A stretch of 33,172 nucleotides of DNA from Streptomyces antioxidans (GTDB taxonomy: Bacteria; Actinomycetota; Actinomycetes; Streptomycetales; Streptomycetaceae): NCBI RefSeq assembly GCF_000968685.2, contig NZ_LAKD02000133.1, positions 1-33,172 of the forward strand, given 5' to 3'. Positions 1-7,224 of this stretch are shown here, one piece after another. Positions within the stretch are counted from its first letter, which is position 1; each line of letters opens with the position of its first letter. The position numbers and the translations under genes were made by a program. A model generated the notes under the pieces. That model did not search any database. It had not been told where the DNA came from and worked only from the letters and a program-made list of their open reading frames with translations.

Positions 1-126
1 ACGTTCCTATGGGTAGATCCGGACGCTGGCGCCGCCTGCGTGGCCCTCACCGACCGGGCCTTCGGCCCGTGGGCGATCGCGGCCTGGCCCACGTTCACCG
101 ACGCGGTCCTGGCGGAGCTGGGCTAG
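1..126 (+). CDS. C-terminal end of a serine hydrolase (beta-lactamase-like), partial
   Basis: Frame 1 is open from the first base to a TAG at 124-126 and gives 41 residues containing LWVDPDAGAACVALTDRAF. That pattern (a strand with W-x-D-P, a hydrophobic strand, then LTDR/LTNR) is typical of the last two strands of class C beta-lactamase/penicillin-binding-protein-like serine hydrolases of actinomycetes. The Ser-x-x-Lys active site would lie to the left of the window, so neither activity nor substrate can be judged. The reading frame is supported by high G/C at third positions. Another end-of-protein assignment is possible because the fragment is short. Confidence 0.55.
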   Translation, partial: TFLWVDPDAGAACVALTDRAFGPWAIAAWPTFTDAVLAELG

Positions 127-167
127 GGGGCTGGGGGCTAGGGGCTGGGGGCTGGGGGCTGGGGGCT
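126..167 (+). repeat. Tandem heptamer GGGGGCT array at a stop codon
   Basis: Six units of GGGGGCT (one shortened to GGGGCT after an inserted A) start on the last base of the stop codon of the upstream hydrolase. A second TAG occurs inside the array at 139-141. The coding-strand transcript would carry six runs of four or five G separated by 2-3 bases, a classic G-quadruplex-capable pattern. Confidence 0.85.
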
Positions 168-197
168 CCGGCCGATCTTGAGGCCTGCGGTGGGCTG

Positions 198-218
198 TTC
201 CCCTCCCCGCCCCTTCCC
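198..218. repeat. Dispersed intergenic C-rich element, copy 1
   Basis: The 21 bases here (TTCCCCTCC followed by CCGCCCCTTCCC) are identical to 32849-32869. The flanks are similar too: a G/T-rich stretch precedes both, and a decayed GGGGCTCCGCCCC-like hairpin follows both. It lies between the end of the hydrolase and the 3' end of the pirin gene. It appears to be a mobile or duplicated intergenic element rather than part of a gene. Apart from this and the heptamer array, 127-264 shows nothing else. Confidence 0.6.
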
Positions 219-264
219 TCAGCTAGAGCTTCGCCCCTGCCAACCGTACGGGCCCCGGACCCTC

Positions 265-981
265 TCAGCCGTAGCTCGGCTCCGCGTGCATCTCCCAGAT
301 CAGCAGCTCCGCCGGGCCCTCGGCGCGCCCCTCCAGACCCTCCGCGGCGGAGATCCGGGCCGCGTCACCGGGGGCGAGGGTCCCCCCGCTGGTCGCCCCG
401 TCGGTCCCCCCGCCCGTCGCCCCGACAATCCGCACCGCCCCCCGCACCACATGCGCGTACACCCACGGCGCGTCCGGCAGCGCGGTGCGCTCGCCGTCCA
501 CCAGCCGCCGCACGTGCAGCACCGCCCCGGTGCGCTCCAGTGCGTACGGGGTGCCGTCGGCGATGCCGCGCACCACCTCGTACACCGGGTCCATGGCGCC
601 GCCCGGGCCCGGCATCAGCCACATCTGGACGAAGGTGAGGGGTTCGGCGCCCGCGTTGCGCTCGTTGTGACGCACTCCGCTTCCGGCGCTGAGCCGCTGG
701 ACGTCGCCGGGGCGCACGACGGTCCGCGCGCCGGTGGAGTCCTCGTGGGTGAGCTCGCCCTCGACGACCCAGGTGACGATCTCCATATCGCGGTGGGGAT
801 GTTCGGCGAAGCCCGCGCCGGGGGCAAGCCGCTCCTCGTTGCAGGCCACGAGCGAGCCGAAGCGCACATTGCCGGGGTCGTAGTACCCAGAGAAGGAAAA
901 GGCGTGGCGCGTCTCGATGCCCGCGCCGTCCCCGCCCGGATACCGTTCACCGGACCGCTGTATCCACATCACCCGGTCCAC
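265..981 (-). CDS. Pirin family protein (bicupin)
   Basis: This is a 238-residue cupin-type protein of the bacterial pirin/YhhW group, whose characterised members bind a metal and in some cases have quercetin dioxygenase activity. The N-terminal cupin has the family metal site: His61 and His63 in EHPHRDMEIVTWVVEGEL, His105 in SGVRHNER, and Glu107. The second cupin (about 130-238) is less conserved and carries a Gly/Thr-rich insertion near residues 189-200. The ATG at 981 gives MDRVMWIQRSGERY; the Met five codons in is an equally acceptable start. It is divergent from fasR, sharing a 139-bp spacer that holds a 14-bp tandem repeat. Substrate and partners are unknown. Confidence 0.88.
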   Translation of the reverse strand: MDRVMWIQRSGERYPGGDGAGIETRHAFSFSGYYDPGNVRFGSLVACNEERLAPGAGFAEHPHRDMEIVTWVVEGELTHEDSTGARTVVRPGDVQRLSAGSGVRHNERNAGAEPLTFVQMWLMPGPGGAMDPVYEVVRGIADGTPYALERTGAVLHVRRLVDGERTALPDAPWVYAHVVRGAVRIVGATGGGTDGATSGGTLAPGDAARISAAEGLEGRAEGPAELLIWEMHAEPSYG

Positions 982-1011
982 GGTAGTGCGCCCCTGACCG
1001 TCCGCCCCGGC

Positions 1012-1081
1012 CCGTAGCTACCGTTCCGTAGCTACCGCCCCGTACTCACCGCCCCGTCCCTACCGCCGCGTACGCCTCCCG
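1012..1081. repeat. 14-bp tandem repeat between pirin and fasR
   Basis: Five consecutive 14-bp units begin at 1012, 1026, 1040, 1054 and 1068. The consensus is CCGTAGCTACCGCC, and the first two units differ only at the last two bases. The array fills most of the divergent promoter region between the pirin gene (start 981) and fasR (start 1121). Confidence 0.85.
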
Positions 1082-1120
1082 CCCCCAGCGCTCACCATCC
1101 GATAAGGCAGTCTTGTCCTC

Positions 1121-2305
1121 GTGCCTGAACCAGCCTCGAACACCCCGCATCCGCACAGTGCCACCCTGCGCCGCCTGGAGAAGTCCTCCGGGAAGCTCGC
1201 CGCCAACGCCATCGCGCGCATGGACGAGCAGCTGCCGTGGTACAGGGCGATGCCGCCCGAGAACCGCTCCTGGATCGGTCTCGTGGCGCAGGCGGGCATC
1301 GCGGCCTTCACCGAATGGTTCCGCCACCCCGAGGCACCCCAGGCGATCAGCACCGATGTGTTCGGCACCGCCCCGCGCGAGCTGACCCGGGCGATCACCC
1401 TGCGGCAGACCGTGGAGATGGTCCGCACCACCATCGAGGTCATGGAGTCGGCGATCGACGACGTGGCGGCCCCGGGCGATGAGTCGGTGCTGCGCGAGGC
1501 GCTGCTGGTGTACGCGCGGGAGATCGCCTTCGCCACCGCCCAGGTGTACGCGCAGGCGGCCGAGGCGCGCGGCGCCTGGGACGCCCGCCTGGAGTCGCTG
1601 GTGGTCAACGCGGTGCTGTCCGGCGAGGCGGACGAGGGCGCGCTGTCCCGCGCGGCCGCCCTGGGCTGGAACTCGCCCGACCATGTGTGCGTGGTGCTGG
1701 GCACCGCCCCGGACGGGGACAGCGAGCTGACCGTGGAGGCGATCCGGCGGGCCGCCCGCCACGCCAAGCTGCAGGTGCTCACCGGGGTGCTCGGCGACCG
1801 TCTTGTGGTGGTCGCGGGCGGCTCGGACAATCCGCTCCAGGCGGCTAAGGCGCTGATCGGGCCGTATGCCCCGGGCCCGGTGGTGGCCGGTCCCGTGGTC
1901 TCCGACCTGCTGGCCGCGACCCGCTCGGCGGGGGCGGCGGCGGCCGGACTGAAGGCGTCCACGGCCTGGCCGGACGCGCCCCGTCCGGTGCTCGCCGACG
2001 ATCTGCTGCCCGAGCGCGCGATGGCCGGGGATCCGGCCGCCCGTGAGCAGTTGGTGGAGGAGATCTACAGACCGCTGGAGGAAGCCGGTTCGGCGCTGCT
2101 CGAGACGCTGAGTGTGTACCTCGAACAGGCGAGCAGTCTCGAGGGGGCGGCCCGGATGCTCTTCGTTCACCCGAACACCGTCCGCTACCGGCTACGACGT
2201 GTGACGGACGTCACCGGATGGTCGCCTTCCGACGTCAGGTCGGCGTTTACTCTGCGCATAGCCCTGATCCTGGGACGTCTCGCCGACGCGAACATATTGC
2301 CCTGA
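1121..2305 (+). CDS. fasR: FasR, PucR-like transcriptional activator of the fab genes
   Basis: The 394-residue protein has a long N-terminal regulatory region, a GGDEF-like/CdaR-type middle section, and a C-terminal PucR helix-turn-helix (about 335-390). That last part includes YLEQASSLEGAARMLFVHPN and NTVRYRLRRV, the hallmark of the family. It sits directly upstream of fabD-fabH-acpP-fabF, exactly as FasR does in Streptomyces coelicolor, where it is known to activate that cluster. Identification rests on family plus synteny. The GTG at 1121 (VPEPASNTPHPH) is chosen because it fits the family N-terminus; the only purine-rich sequence upstream (AAGG at 1104-1107) is rather distant, so the start is moderately certain. 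Confidence 0.9.
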   Translation: MPEPASNTPHPHSATLRRLEKSSGKLAANAIARMDEQLPWYRAMPPENRSWIGLVAQAGIAAFTEWFRHPEAPQAISTDVFGTAPRELTRAITLRQTVEMVRTTIEVMESAIDDVAAPGDESVLREALLVYAREIAFATAQVYAQAAEARGAWDARLESLVVNAVLSGEADEGALSRAAALGWNSPDHVCVVLGTAPDGDSELTVEAIRRAARHAKLQVLTGVLGDRLVVVAGGSDNPLQAAKALIGPYAPGPVVAGPVVSDLLAATRSAGAAAAGLKASTAWPDAPRPVLADDLLPERAMAGDPAAREQLVEEIYRPLEEAGSALLETLSVYLEQASSLEGAARMLFVHPNTVRYRLRRVTDVTGWSPSDVRSAFTLRIALILGRLADANILP

Positions 2306-2309
2306 CCGT

Positions 2310-2326
2310 TTGTTGGACCCCCACAA
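2310..2326. promoter_or_regulatory. Candidate FasR-type operator upstream of fabD
   Basis: TTGTTGGACCCCCACAA is an imperfect inverted repeat (TTGT-GG against CC-ACAA, with one bulged base). It lies 69-85 bases before the fabD start, just after the fasR stop. Position and symmetry suit the binding site of the adjacent activator. I cannot match it to a published motif from memory, so the assignment is inference. Confidence 0.4.
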
Positions 2327-2394
2327 TTCCCCTGTCGGTTCTTCGTCCTTGTCCTCACGGGCGAGCCGGACCGTCCACAAGAGAGAGTGTGAGA

Positions 2395-3405
2395 GTGCTC
2401 GTACTCGTCGCTCCCGGCCAGGGCGCTCAAAAGCCCGGCTTCCTGACCCCCTGGCTCGACCTCCCCGGCGTCACCGAACGGCTGACCTGGTGGTCGGCCG
2501 TCTCCGGGCTGGACCTCATCCACTACGGCACCAAGGCCGACGAGGAGGAGATCCGCGACACCGCGGTGGCCCAGCCGCTGCTGGTGGCCGCCGGTCTGGT
2601 CGCCGCCCACGCACTGTTCGGCGAGGGCGGCGGGGACGGCGGAGGCGGCGCGGGCGCGACCGGTCTCGCGGAGCTGCCGAACCGTATCGGCGCCGTCGCG
2701 GGCCACAGCGTCGGCGAGATCACCGCGGCCGCGGCCGCCGGTGTGTTCACCGACGAAGCGGCCATGGTGCTGGTCCGCCGCCGCGGACTCGCCATGGCGG
2801 AGGCCGCGAGCCGCACCGAGACCGGAATGGCCGCCATACTGGGTGGTGAGCAGGACGATGTCGTCGCCCACCTCGACAAGCACGGACTGACCCCGGCGAA
2901 CGTCAACGGCGCCGGGCAGATCGTGGCCGCGGGCACCGCCGAGCAGCTGGCGGCGCTGGCCGAGGACAAGCCCGAGGGGGTGCGCCGCGTCGTACCGCTC
3001 AAGGTGGCCGGCGCGTTCCACACCGACCACATGGCCCCGGCGGTCGCCGCCCTCGAGACCCTGGTCGCGGGGATCCCGGTGGCCGATCCGCGCACCCGCT
3101 ACGTCTCCAACCGGGACGGCGGGGTCGTGGCGAGCGGTGCCGGGGTGATCGAGCGGCTGGTCGCCCAGGTGTCCAACCCGGTGCGCTGGGATCTGTGCAT
3201 GGAGACCTTCCAGGAGCTGGGCGCCACCGGGCTGATCGAGATGGCCCCGGGCGGCACGCTCACCGGCATCGCCAAGCGGGCGCTGCCGGGCGTCACCAAT
3301 GTGGCGCTGAAGACTCCGGACGATCTCGACACGGCCCGTGCGCTGATCGCGGAGCACGCCGTTCCCGTCGACACCCCGGCCGAAGAGGAGCTCCGAGAAG
3401 CATGA
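2395..3405 (+). CDS. fabD: Malonyl-CoA:ACP transacylase FabD
   Basis: This enzyme transfers malonyl from CoA to the acyl carrier protein and so feeds fatty-acid elongation (in streptomycetes also type II polyketide synthases). The 336-residue protein shows GQGAQ at 9-13, the nucleophile Ser105 in GHSVGE, the catalytic-partner His209 in AGAFHT, and NGAGQIV at 171-177. A Gly-rich insertion (about 76-90, GEGGGDGGGGAGATG) precedes the nucleophile elbow and is longer than in typical homologues. The GTG at 2395 gives MLVLVAPGQGAQ, matching the family start, with an AGAGAG ribosome-binding stretch upstream; an in-frame GTG at 2389 is less likely. Its stop overlaps the fabH start (ATGA), implying translational coupling. 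Confidence 0.96.
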   Translation: MLVLVAPGQGAQKPGFLTPWLDLPGVTERLTWWSAVSGLDLIHYGTKADEEEIRDTAVAQPLLVAAGLVAAHALFGEGGGDGGGGAGATGLAELPNRIGAVAGHSVGEITAAAAAGVFTDEAAMVLVRRRGLAMAEAASRTETGMAAILGGEQDDVVAHLDKHGLTPANVNGAGQIVAAGTAEQLAALAEDKPEGVRRVVPLKVAGAFHTDHMAPAVAALETLVAGIPVADPRTRYVSNRDGGVVASGAGVIERLVAQVSNPVRWDLCMETFQELGATGLIEMAPGGTLTGIAKRALPGVTNVALKTPDDLDTARALIAEHAVPVDTPAEEELREA

Positions 3406-4412
3406 CCGCGAAGATCAAGCCCAGTAAGGGCGCCCCATACGCGCGCATTCTCGGCGTCGGTGGCTACCGTCCGACCCGGGTGGTGCCGAACGAGGAGATC
3501 CTCAAGCACATCGACTCCTCCGACGAGTGGATCCGCTCCCGTTCGGGCATCGCCACCCGGCACTGGGCCGGCCCGGACGAGACGCTCGCCACCATGTCCG
3601 TGGAGGCCGGGGGCAAGGCCATCGCCGACGCCGGTCTGACGCCGGAGCAGATCGGCGGCGTGATCGTCTCGACGGTCTCGCACTTCAAGCAGACCCCGGC
3701 CGTCGCCACCGAGATCGCGCATCTGCTGGGCACCAACAAGCCGGCCGCGTTCGACATCTCGGCGGGCTGTGCGGGCTTCGGCTACGGGCTGACCCTCGCC
3801 AAGGGCATGATCACCGACGGCACCGCGGAGCATGTGCTGGTCATCGGGGTCGAGCGGCTTTCGGACCTGACCGACCTGGAGGACCGGGCGACGGCCTTCC
3901 TGTTCGGCGACGGCGCCGGAGCCGTCGTGGTCGGCCCCTCCCAGGAGCCCGCGATCGGCCCGACCGTCTGGGGGTCGGAGGGCGACAAGTCCGACACCAT
4001 CACCCAGACGCTGCCCTGGGACGTCTACCGCGAGCAGAACGCCGCCGAGGTGCGCTACCCGGCGCTGCACCAGGAGGGCCAGGCCGTCTTCCGCTGGGCC
4101 GTCTACGAGATGGCGAAGGTCGCCCAGCAGGCCCTGGACGAGGCCGGGGTCAGCGCGGACGAGCTCGACGCGTTCATCCCCCACCAGGCCAACATGCGGA
4201 TCATCGACTCGATGATCAAAACCCTCAAGCTGCCGGAGCACGTCACGGTCGCCCGTGACGTGGAGACCACCGGCAACACCTCGGCAGCCTCCATCCCGCT
4301 CGCCATGGAGCGGCTGTTGGCGACGGGGCAGGCGAAGAGCGGCGACACCGCGCTCGTCATCGGATTCGGAGCGGGTCTCGTCTACGCAGCGACGGTCGTT
4401 ACCCTCCCTTAG
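3402..4412 (+). CDS. fabH: Beta-ketoacyl-ACP synthase III FabH
   Basis: FabH condenses an acyl-CoA primer with malonyl-ACP to start fatty-acid synthesis; in streptomycetes the primers are typically branched-chain acyl-CoAs, hence iso/anteiso lipids. The 336-residue thiolase-fold protein has the full Cys-His-Asn triad: Cys123 in DISAGCAGFGYG, His261 in FIPHQANMRI and Asn292 in TGNTSAAS. The GFGAGLVYAA motif is near the C-terminus. The ATG at 3402 overlaps the fabD stop by four bases. An 82-bp gap containing two GCTCCATAG copies separates it from acpP. Confidence 0.97.
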   Translation: MTAKIKPSKGAPYARILGVGGYRPTRVVPNEEILKHIDSSDEWIRSRSGIATRHWAGPDETLATMSVEAGGKAIADAGLTPEQIGGVIVSTVSHFKQTPAVATEIAHLLGTNKPAAFDISAGCAGFGYGLTLAKGMITDGTAEHVLVIGVERLSDLTDLEDRATAFLFGDGAGAVVVGPSQEPAIGPTVWGSEGDKSDTITQTLPWDVYREQNAAEVRYPALHQEGQAVFRWAVYEMAKVAQQALDEAGVSADELDAFIPHQANMRIIDSMIKTLKLPEHVTVARDVETTGNTSAASIPLAMERLLATGQAKSGDTALVIGFGAGLVYAATVVTLP

Positions 4413-4494
4413 GCTCCATAGTCCATATCCACGCAGCTCCATAGAAACCGGACGCTGCGCCACCACCGCAACACACCGAAGAAGGAGCGCCGCA

Positions 4495-4743
4495 ATGGCC
4501 GCCACTCAGGAAGAGATCCTCGAAGGTCTCGCCGAGATCGTCAACGAGATCGCCGGTATCCCGACCGAGGACGTCCTGCTGGACAAGTCCTTCACCGATG
4601 ACCTGGACGTCGACTCGCTGTCCATGGTCGAGGTGGTCGTCGCCGCCGAGGAGCGCTTCGACGTGAAGATCCCGGACGACGACGTCAAGAACCTCAAGAC
4701 CGTCGGCGACGCCGTCGACTACATCCTCAAGCACCAGGGCTGA
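4495..4743 (+). CDS. acpP: Acyl carrier protein AcpP
   Basis: This is an 82-residue acidic four-helix protein that carries growing acyl chains on a phosphopantetheine arm. The attachment residue is Ser41 in the DVDSLSMVEV motif, and DVKNLKTVGD at helix III also fits ACPs. The start ATG at 4495 follows a strong GAAGGAG ribosome-binding site (4481-4487), consistent with the high expression needed for a carrier protein. It is third in the fabD-fabH-acpP-fabF order and would be the primary fatty-acid ACP of the cell. Confidence 0.97.
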   Translation: MAATQEEILEGLAEIVNEIAGIPTEDVLLDKSFTDDLDVDSLSMVEVVVAAEERFDVKIPDDDVKNLKTVGDAVDYILKHQG

Positions 4744-4819
4744 GCCCGTACCGAGGCCGGTCGTCGCCGCCCGTGCGGTGGCAGGTCCAGCACCTTCTAC
4801 ACGTGGAGTAGGAATTCCT

Positions 4820-6085
4820 GTGAACTCGACCAATCGCACCGTGGTCGTCACCGGTGTTGGTGCCACGACGCCGCTGGGTGGCGACGCCCCGTCGACCTGG
4901 GAGGCCCTGCTGGCCGGCCGGTCCGGTGTCCGCCTGCTGGAGGAGGAATGGGCGGCCGAGCTGCCGGTCCGCATCGCCGCGCGGGTCGCGGTGGAGCCGG
5001 GCACGGTCATTCCGCGCCCGCAGGCCCGCAAGCTCGACCGTTCCGCGCAGTTCGCGCTGCTCGCGGCCCGTGAGGCATGGGCGGACGCGGGCTTCACCGC
5101 CAAGGCGGGCGAGGACTCCTCGGTCGACCCCGACCGGCTCGGCGCGGTCATGGCCTCCGGTATCGGCGGGGTCACCACCCTGCTCGACCAGTACGACGTG
5201 CTGCGCGAGAAGGGCGTCCGCAAGGTCTCCCCGCACACCGTGCCGATGCTGATGCCCAACAGCCCGGCGGCGAACGTCAGCATCGACCTCAACGCCCGCG
5301 CGGGCGCGCACACCCCGGTGAGCGCGTGCGCCTCCGGCGCCGAGGCCGTCGGCTACGCCATCGAGATGATCCGCACCGGCCGTGCCGATGTGGTCGTCGC
5401 GGGCGGTACCGAGGCGTCCATCCATCCGCTGCCCATCGCCGCCTTCGGCAACATGATGGCGATGTCCAAGAACAACGACGACCCGCAGGGCGCCTCGCGC
5501 CCGTTCGACGTCAACCGCAATGGCTTCGTGATGGGCGAGGGCTCGGGCGCCATCGTCCTGGAGTCGGCGGAGCACGCCGCGGCGCGCGGCGCCCGGGTGT
5601 ACGCGCGCGCCATCGGCCAGGGCATCTCGGCCGACGCCCACCACATCACCCAGCCGGAGCCGTCCGGCAACGGCATCGGTAACGCGCTGCAGAACCTGGT
5701 GGAGAACACCGGCGTCAGCGGTTCCGAGATCGTGCACGTCAACGCGCACGCGACCTCGACCCCGCAGGGCGACCTGGCGGAGATCAAGGCGCTGCGCAAG
5801 GTGTTCGGCGACGACGTGGACCACATGGCGGTCTCCGGCACCAAGTCCATGACGGGCCATCTGCTCGGCGGCGCGGGCGGTGTGGAGACCGTGGCCAGCG
5901 TGCTGGCGCTGTACCACCGGCTGGCCCCGCCGACGATCAACATCGGCTCCCTTGACCCGGAGGCGGACGCGGACATCGTGACCGGCGAGGCGCGGGCGCT
6001 CCCGGCCGAGGGCCAGCTCGTGGCGCTGAACGACTCGTTCGGCTTCGGCGGCCACAATGTGGTGCTGGCCTTCAGCACGGTCTGA
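4820..6085 (+). CDS. fabF: Beta-ketoacyl-ACP synthase II FabF
   Basis: FabF is the elongating ketosynthase of type II fatty-acid synthesis. The 421-residue thiolase-fold protein has Cys170 in TPVSACASGAEAVG, His310 in VHVNAHATSTPQGD, His347 in KSMTGHLLGGAG and the conserved Lys342. The GTG at 4820 begins NSTNRTVVVTGVGATTPLGG, the normal family N-terminus, behind GGAGTAGGA; a longer in-frame ATG at 4778 would overlap the untranslated region and is rejected. It follows acpP by 76 bases and ends the fab operon, with two hairpins immediately after the stop. Confidence 0.97.
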   Translation: MNSTNRTVVVTGVGATTPLGGDAPSTWEALLAGRSGVRLLEEEWAAELPVRIAARVAVEPGTVIPRPQARKLDRSAQFALLAAREAWADAGFTAKAGEDSSVDPDRLGAVMASGIGGVTTLLDQYDVLREKGVRKVSPHTVPMLMPNSPAANVSIDLNARAGAHTPVSACASGAEAVGYAIEMIRTGRADVVVAGGTEASIHPLPIAAFGNMMAMSKNNDDPQGASRPFDVNRNGFVMGEGSGAIVLESAEHAAARGARVYARAIGQGISADAHHITQPEPSGNGIGNALQNLVENTGVSGSEIVHVNAHATSTPQGDLAEIKALRKVFGDDVDHMAVSGTKSMTGHLLGGAGGVETVASVLALYHRLAPPTINIGSLDPEADADIVTGEARALPAEGQLVALNDSFGFGGHNVVLAFSTV

Positions 6086-6090
6086 CCGCT

Positions 6091-6108
6091 CGGCGCCGTG
6101 AGGCGCCG
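6091..6108 (+). terminator. Short hairpin after fabF
   Basis: A perfect 7-bp stem (CGGCGCC / GGCGCCG) around GTGA begins six bases after the fabF stop. No T-run follows, which is usual for high-GC terminators. With the larger hairpin at 6119-6154 it probably closes the fab operon. Confidence 0.6.
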
Positions 6109-6118
6109 ATACGCGGGT

Positions 6119-6154
6119 GCGGCCCGCCCCCGGCCCCGGCCGGAGGCGGGCCGC
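6119..6154. terminator. Bidirectional hairpin between fabF and the convergent dehydrogenase gene
   Basis: 10-bp arms GCGGCCCGCC and GGCGGGCCGC flank a 16-base G/C-rich loop. It sits between convergent genes (fabF forward, dehydrogenase reverse), where a terminator serving both is expected. Its right arm abuts the tandem repeat at 6152-6207. Confidence 0.6.
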
Positions 6155-6207
6155 TTCCGTGTCAGGGAGGTCGCTTCCGCGTCAGGGGCGGGGCCGCTTC
6201 CGCGTCA
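6152..6207 (-). repeat. Three copies of the 3' end of the dehydrogenase gene, stop codon included
   Basis: On the minus strand CCCTGACGCGGAAGCG, which contains the true stop TGA (6205-6207), recurs twice more downstream with one change (CCCTGACACGGAAGCG). The plus-strand GTCAGGG cores are at 6204, 6181 and 6161, so the periods are 23 and 20 bases. Confidence 0.8.
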
Positions 6208-7098
6208 GGGGGCTTCGCCGTCGAAGCTGGCGAAGTACGAGGCCACCATGTCCTCGTCGCCGTGGCCCGCCGCGATCGCGCGGCGGAACCGCTCCGCGCC
6301 CGCGGCCGCCAGGTCCAGCCGCACTCCGGCGCGCTCCCCGGCCTCCACGATCAGCCGGGCGTCCTTCTCGGCGGTCTTGGTGGCGAAGCTGGGCTCGAGG
6401 TCGCCCCGGAACACCTGGGCGGACTTGACCCGCATATAGCCGTTGTCCAGCGGGCCGCCCTCGACCGCGTCCAGGAAGCCCTGCCAGTCCACGCCCAGCC
6501 CCTTGGCGAGCGCTGCCGCCTCGGCGGTGGCGTGGGTGACGTTGAGCACCCAGCTGTTGAGCACCAGTTTGAGCCGGGTGGCGGCGGCGCCCTCCGCGCT
6601 GTCGCCGACCCACACCGTACGGCTGCCGATGGCGTCGAAAACCGGCCAGACGACCGGGCGGGCGGAGTGGGGCCCGGCGGCCAGCACCAGCAGCTGTCCG
6701 CTCTCCGCGGGCTGCCTGGTGCCGAGCACGGGTGAGTCGATGAGGACGAGGTCCTGCTCACGGGCGAACGCGGCGAGCGATTCCAGCGCCTCCAGACCCG
6801 CCGTGGTGGCCTGGGCCCATGCGGTTCCGGGGCGCAGCGCCGGGGCGGCCTGCCGCATCGTGTCGAGGGCCGCGGCGCCGTCGAAGAGGATCGTCAGGAC
6901 GGCATCGGCGCCGTCCACGGCCTCCGCCGGGGTGTCGGTGACGCGTACGCCGTCCTCGCTGAGGGGATCCGCCTTGGCTCGGGTGCGGTTCCACGCACGG
7001 ACCTCAAGCCCGGAGCGGGCGAGGTTACGGGCCATTCCGGAGCCCATGATGCCGGTGCCGAGGACCGCGACGGACATTGCCGGGTGTTGTTCGGTCAT
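6205..7098 (-). CDS. NAD(P)-dependent beta-hydroxyacid dehydrogenase-family protein
   Basis: The 297-residue protein belongs to the 3-hydroxyisobutyrate/6-phosphogluconate dehydrogenase superfamily. An N-terminal Rossmann domain carries VAVLGTGIMGSGMARNL (10-26). The substrate loop DSPVLGTRQPAESGQL (121-136) replaces the usual D-x-P-V-S-G-G, and Lys177 (TRLKLVLNSWVLN) sits where the catalytic Lys of the family is. The helical C-terminal domain spans about 170-290. The altered substrate loop (GT instead of GG) means hydroxyacid, imine or succinic-semialdehyde substrates cannot be told apart. The ATG at 7098 gives MTEQHPAMSV; Met8 is an alternative. It is convergent with fabF. Confidence 0.85.
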   Translation of the reverse strand: MTEQHPAMSVAVLGTGIMGSGMARNLARSGLEVRAWNRTRAKADPLSEDGVRVTDTPAEAVDGADAVLTILFDGAAALDTMRQAAPALRPGTAWAQATTAGLEALESLAAFAREQDLVLIDSPVLGTRQPAESGQLLVLAAGPHSARPVVWPVFDAIGSRTVWVGDSAEGAAATRLKLVLNSWVLNVTHATAEAAALAKGLGVDWQGFLDAVEGGPLDNGYMRVKSAQVFRGDLEPSFATKTAEKDARLIVEAGERAGVRLDLAAAGAERFRRAIAAGHGDEDMVASYFASFDGEAP

Positions 7099-7174
7099 TC
7101 CGCCACGCTAAGCGCTCCGCGGGAAGTGGCGCGAGGTGTGATCGTTCCTCCACGGCCGCGTCGTGGCTGGTCAC

Positions 7175-7212
7175 CCACGCGGCGGAGCCGCATTTCGACA
7201 CAGCCGCGGCGG
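7175..7212. repeat. Dispersed intergenic element CCACGCGGCGGAGCCG...TCGACACAGC
   Basis: The stretch CCACGCGGCGGAGCCG, a short variable part, then TCGACACAGC recurs at 32912-32942 with small changes. A second GGCGGAGCCG follows here. It occupies the gap between the dehydrogenase gene and the DUF3145 stop. It looks like one of the recurrent G/C-rich intergenic sequences of streptomycetes. Confidence 0.55.
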
Positions 7213-7224
7213 AGCCGTCGGCGC

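Noticed and set aside
178..1017. A 279-codon plus-strand frame opposite the pirin gene
   Set aside because: Pirin metal-site motifs are clear on the minus strand, and this frame begins in the dispersed element.
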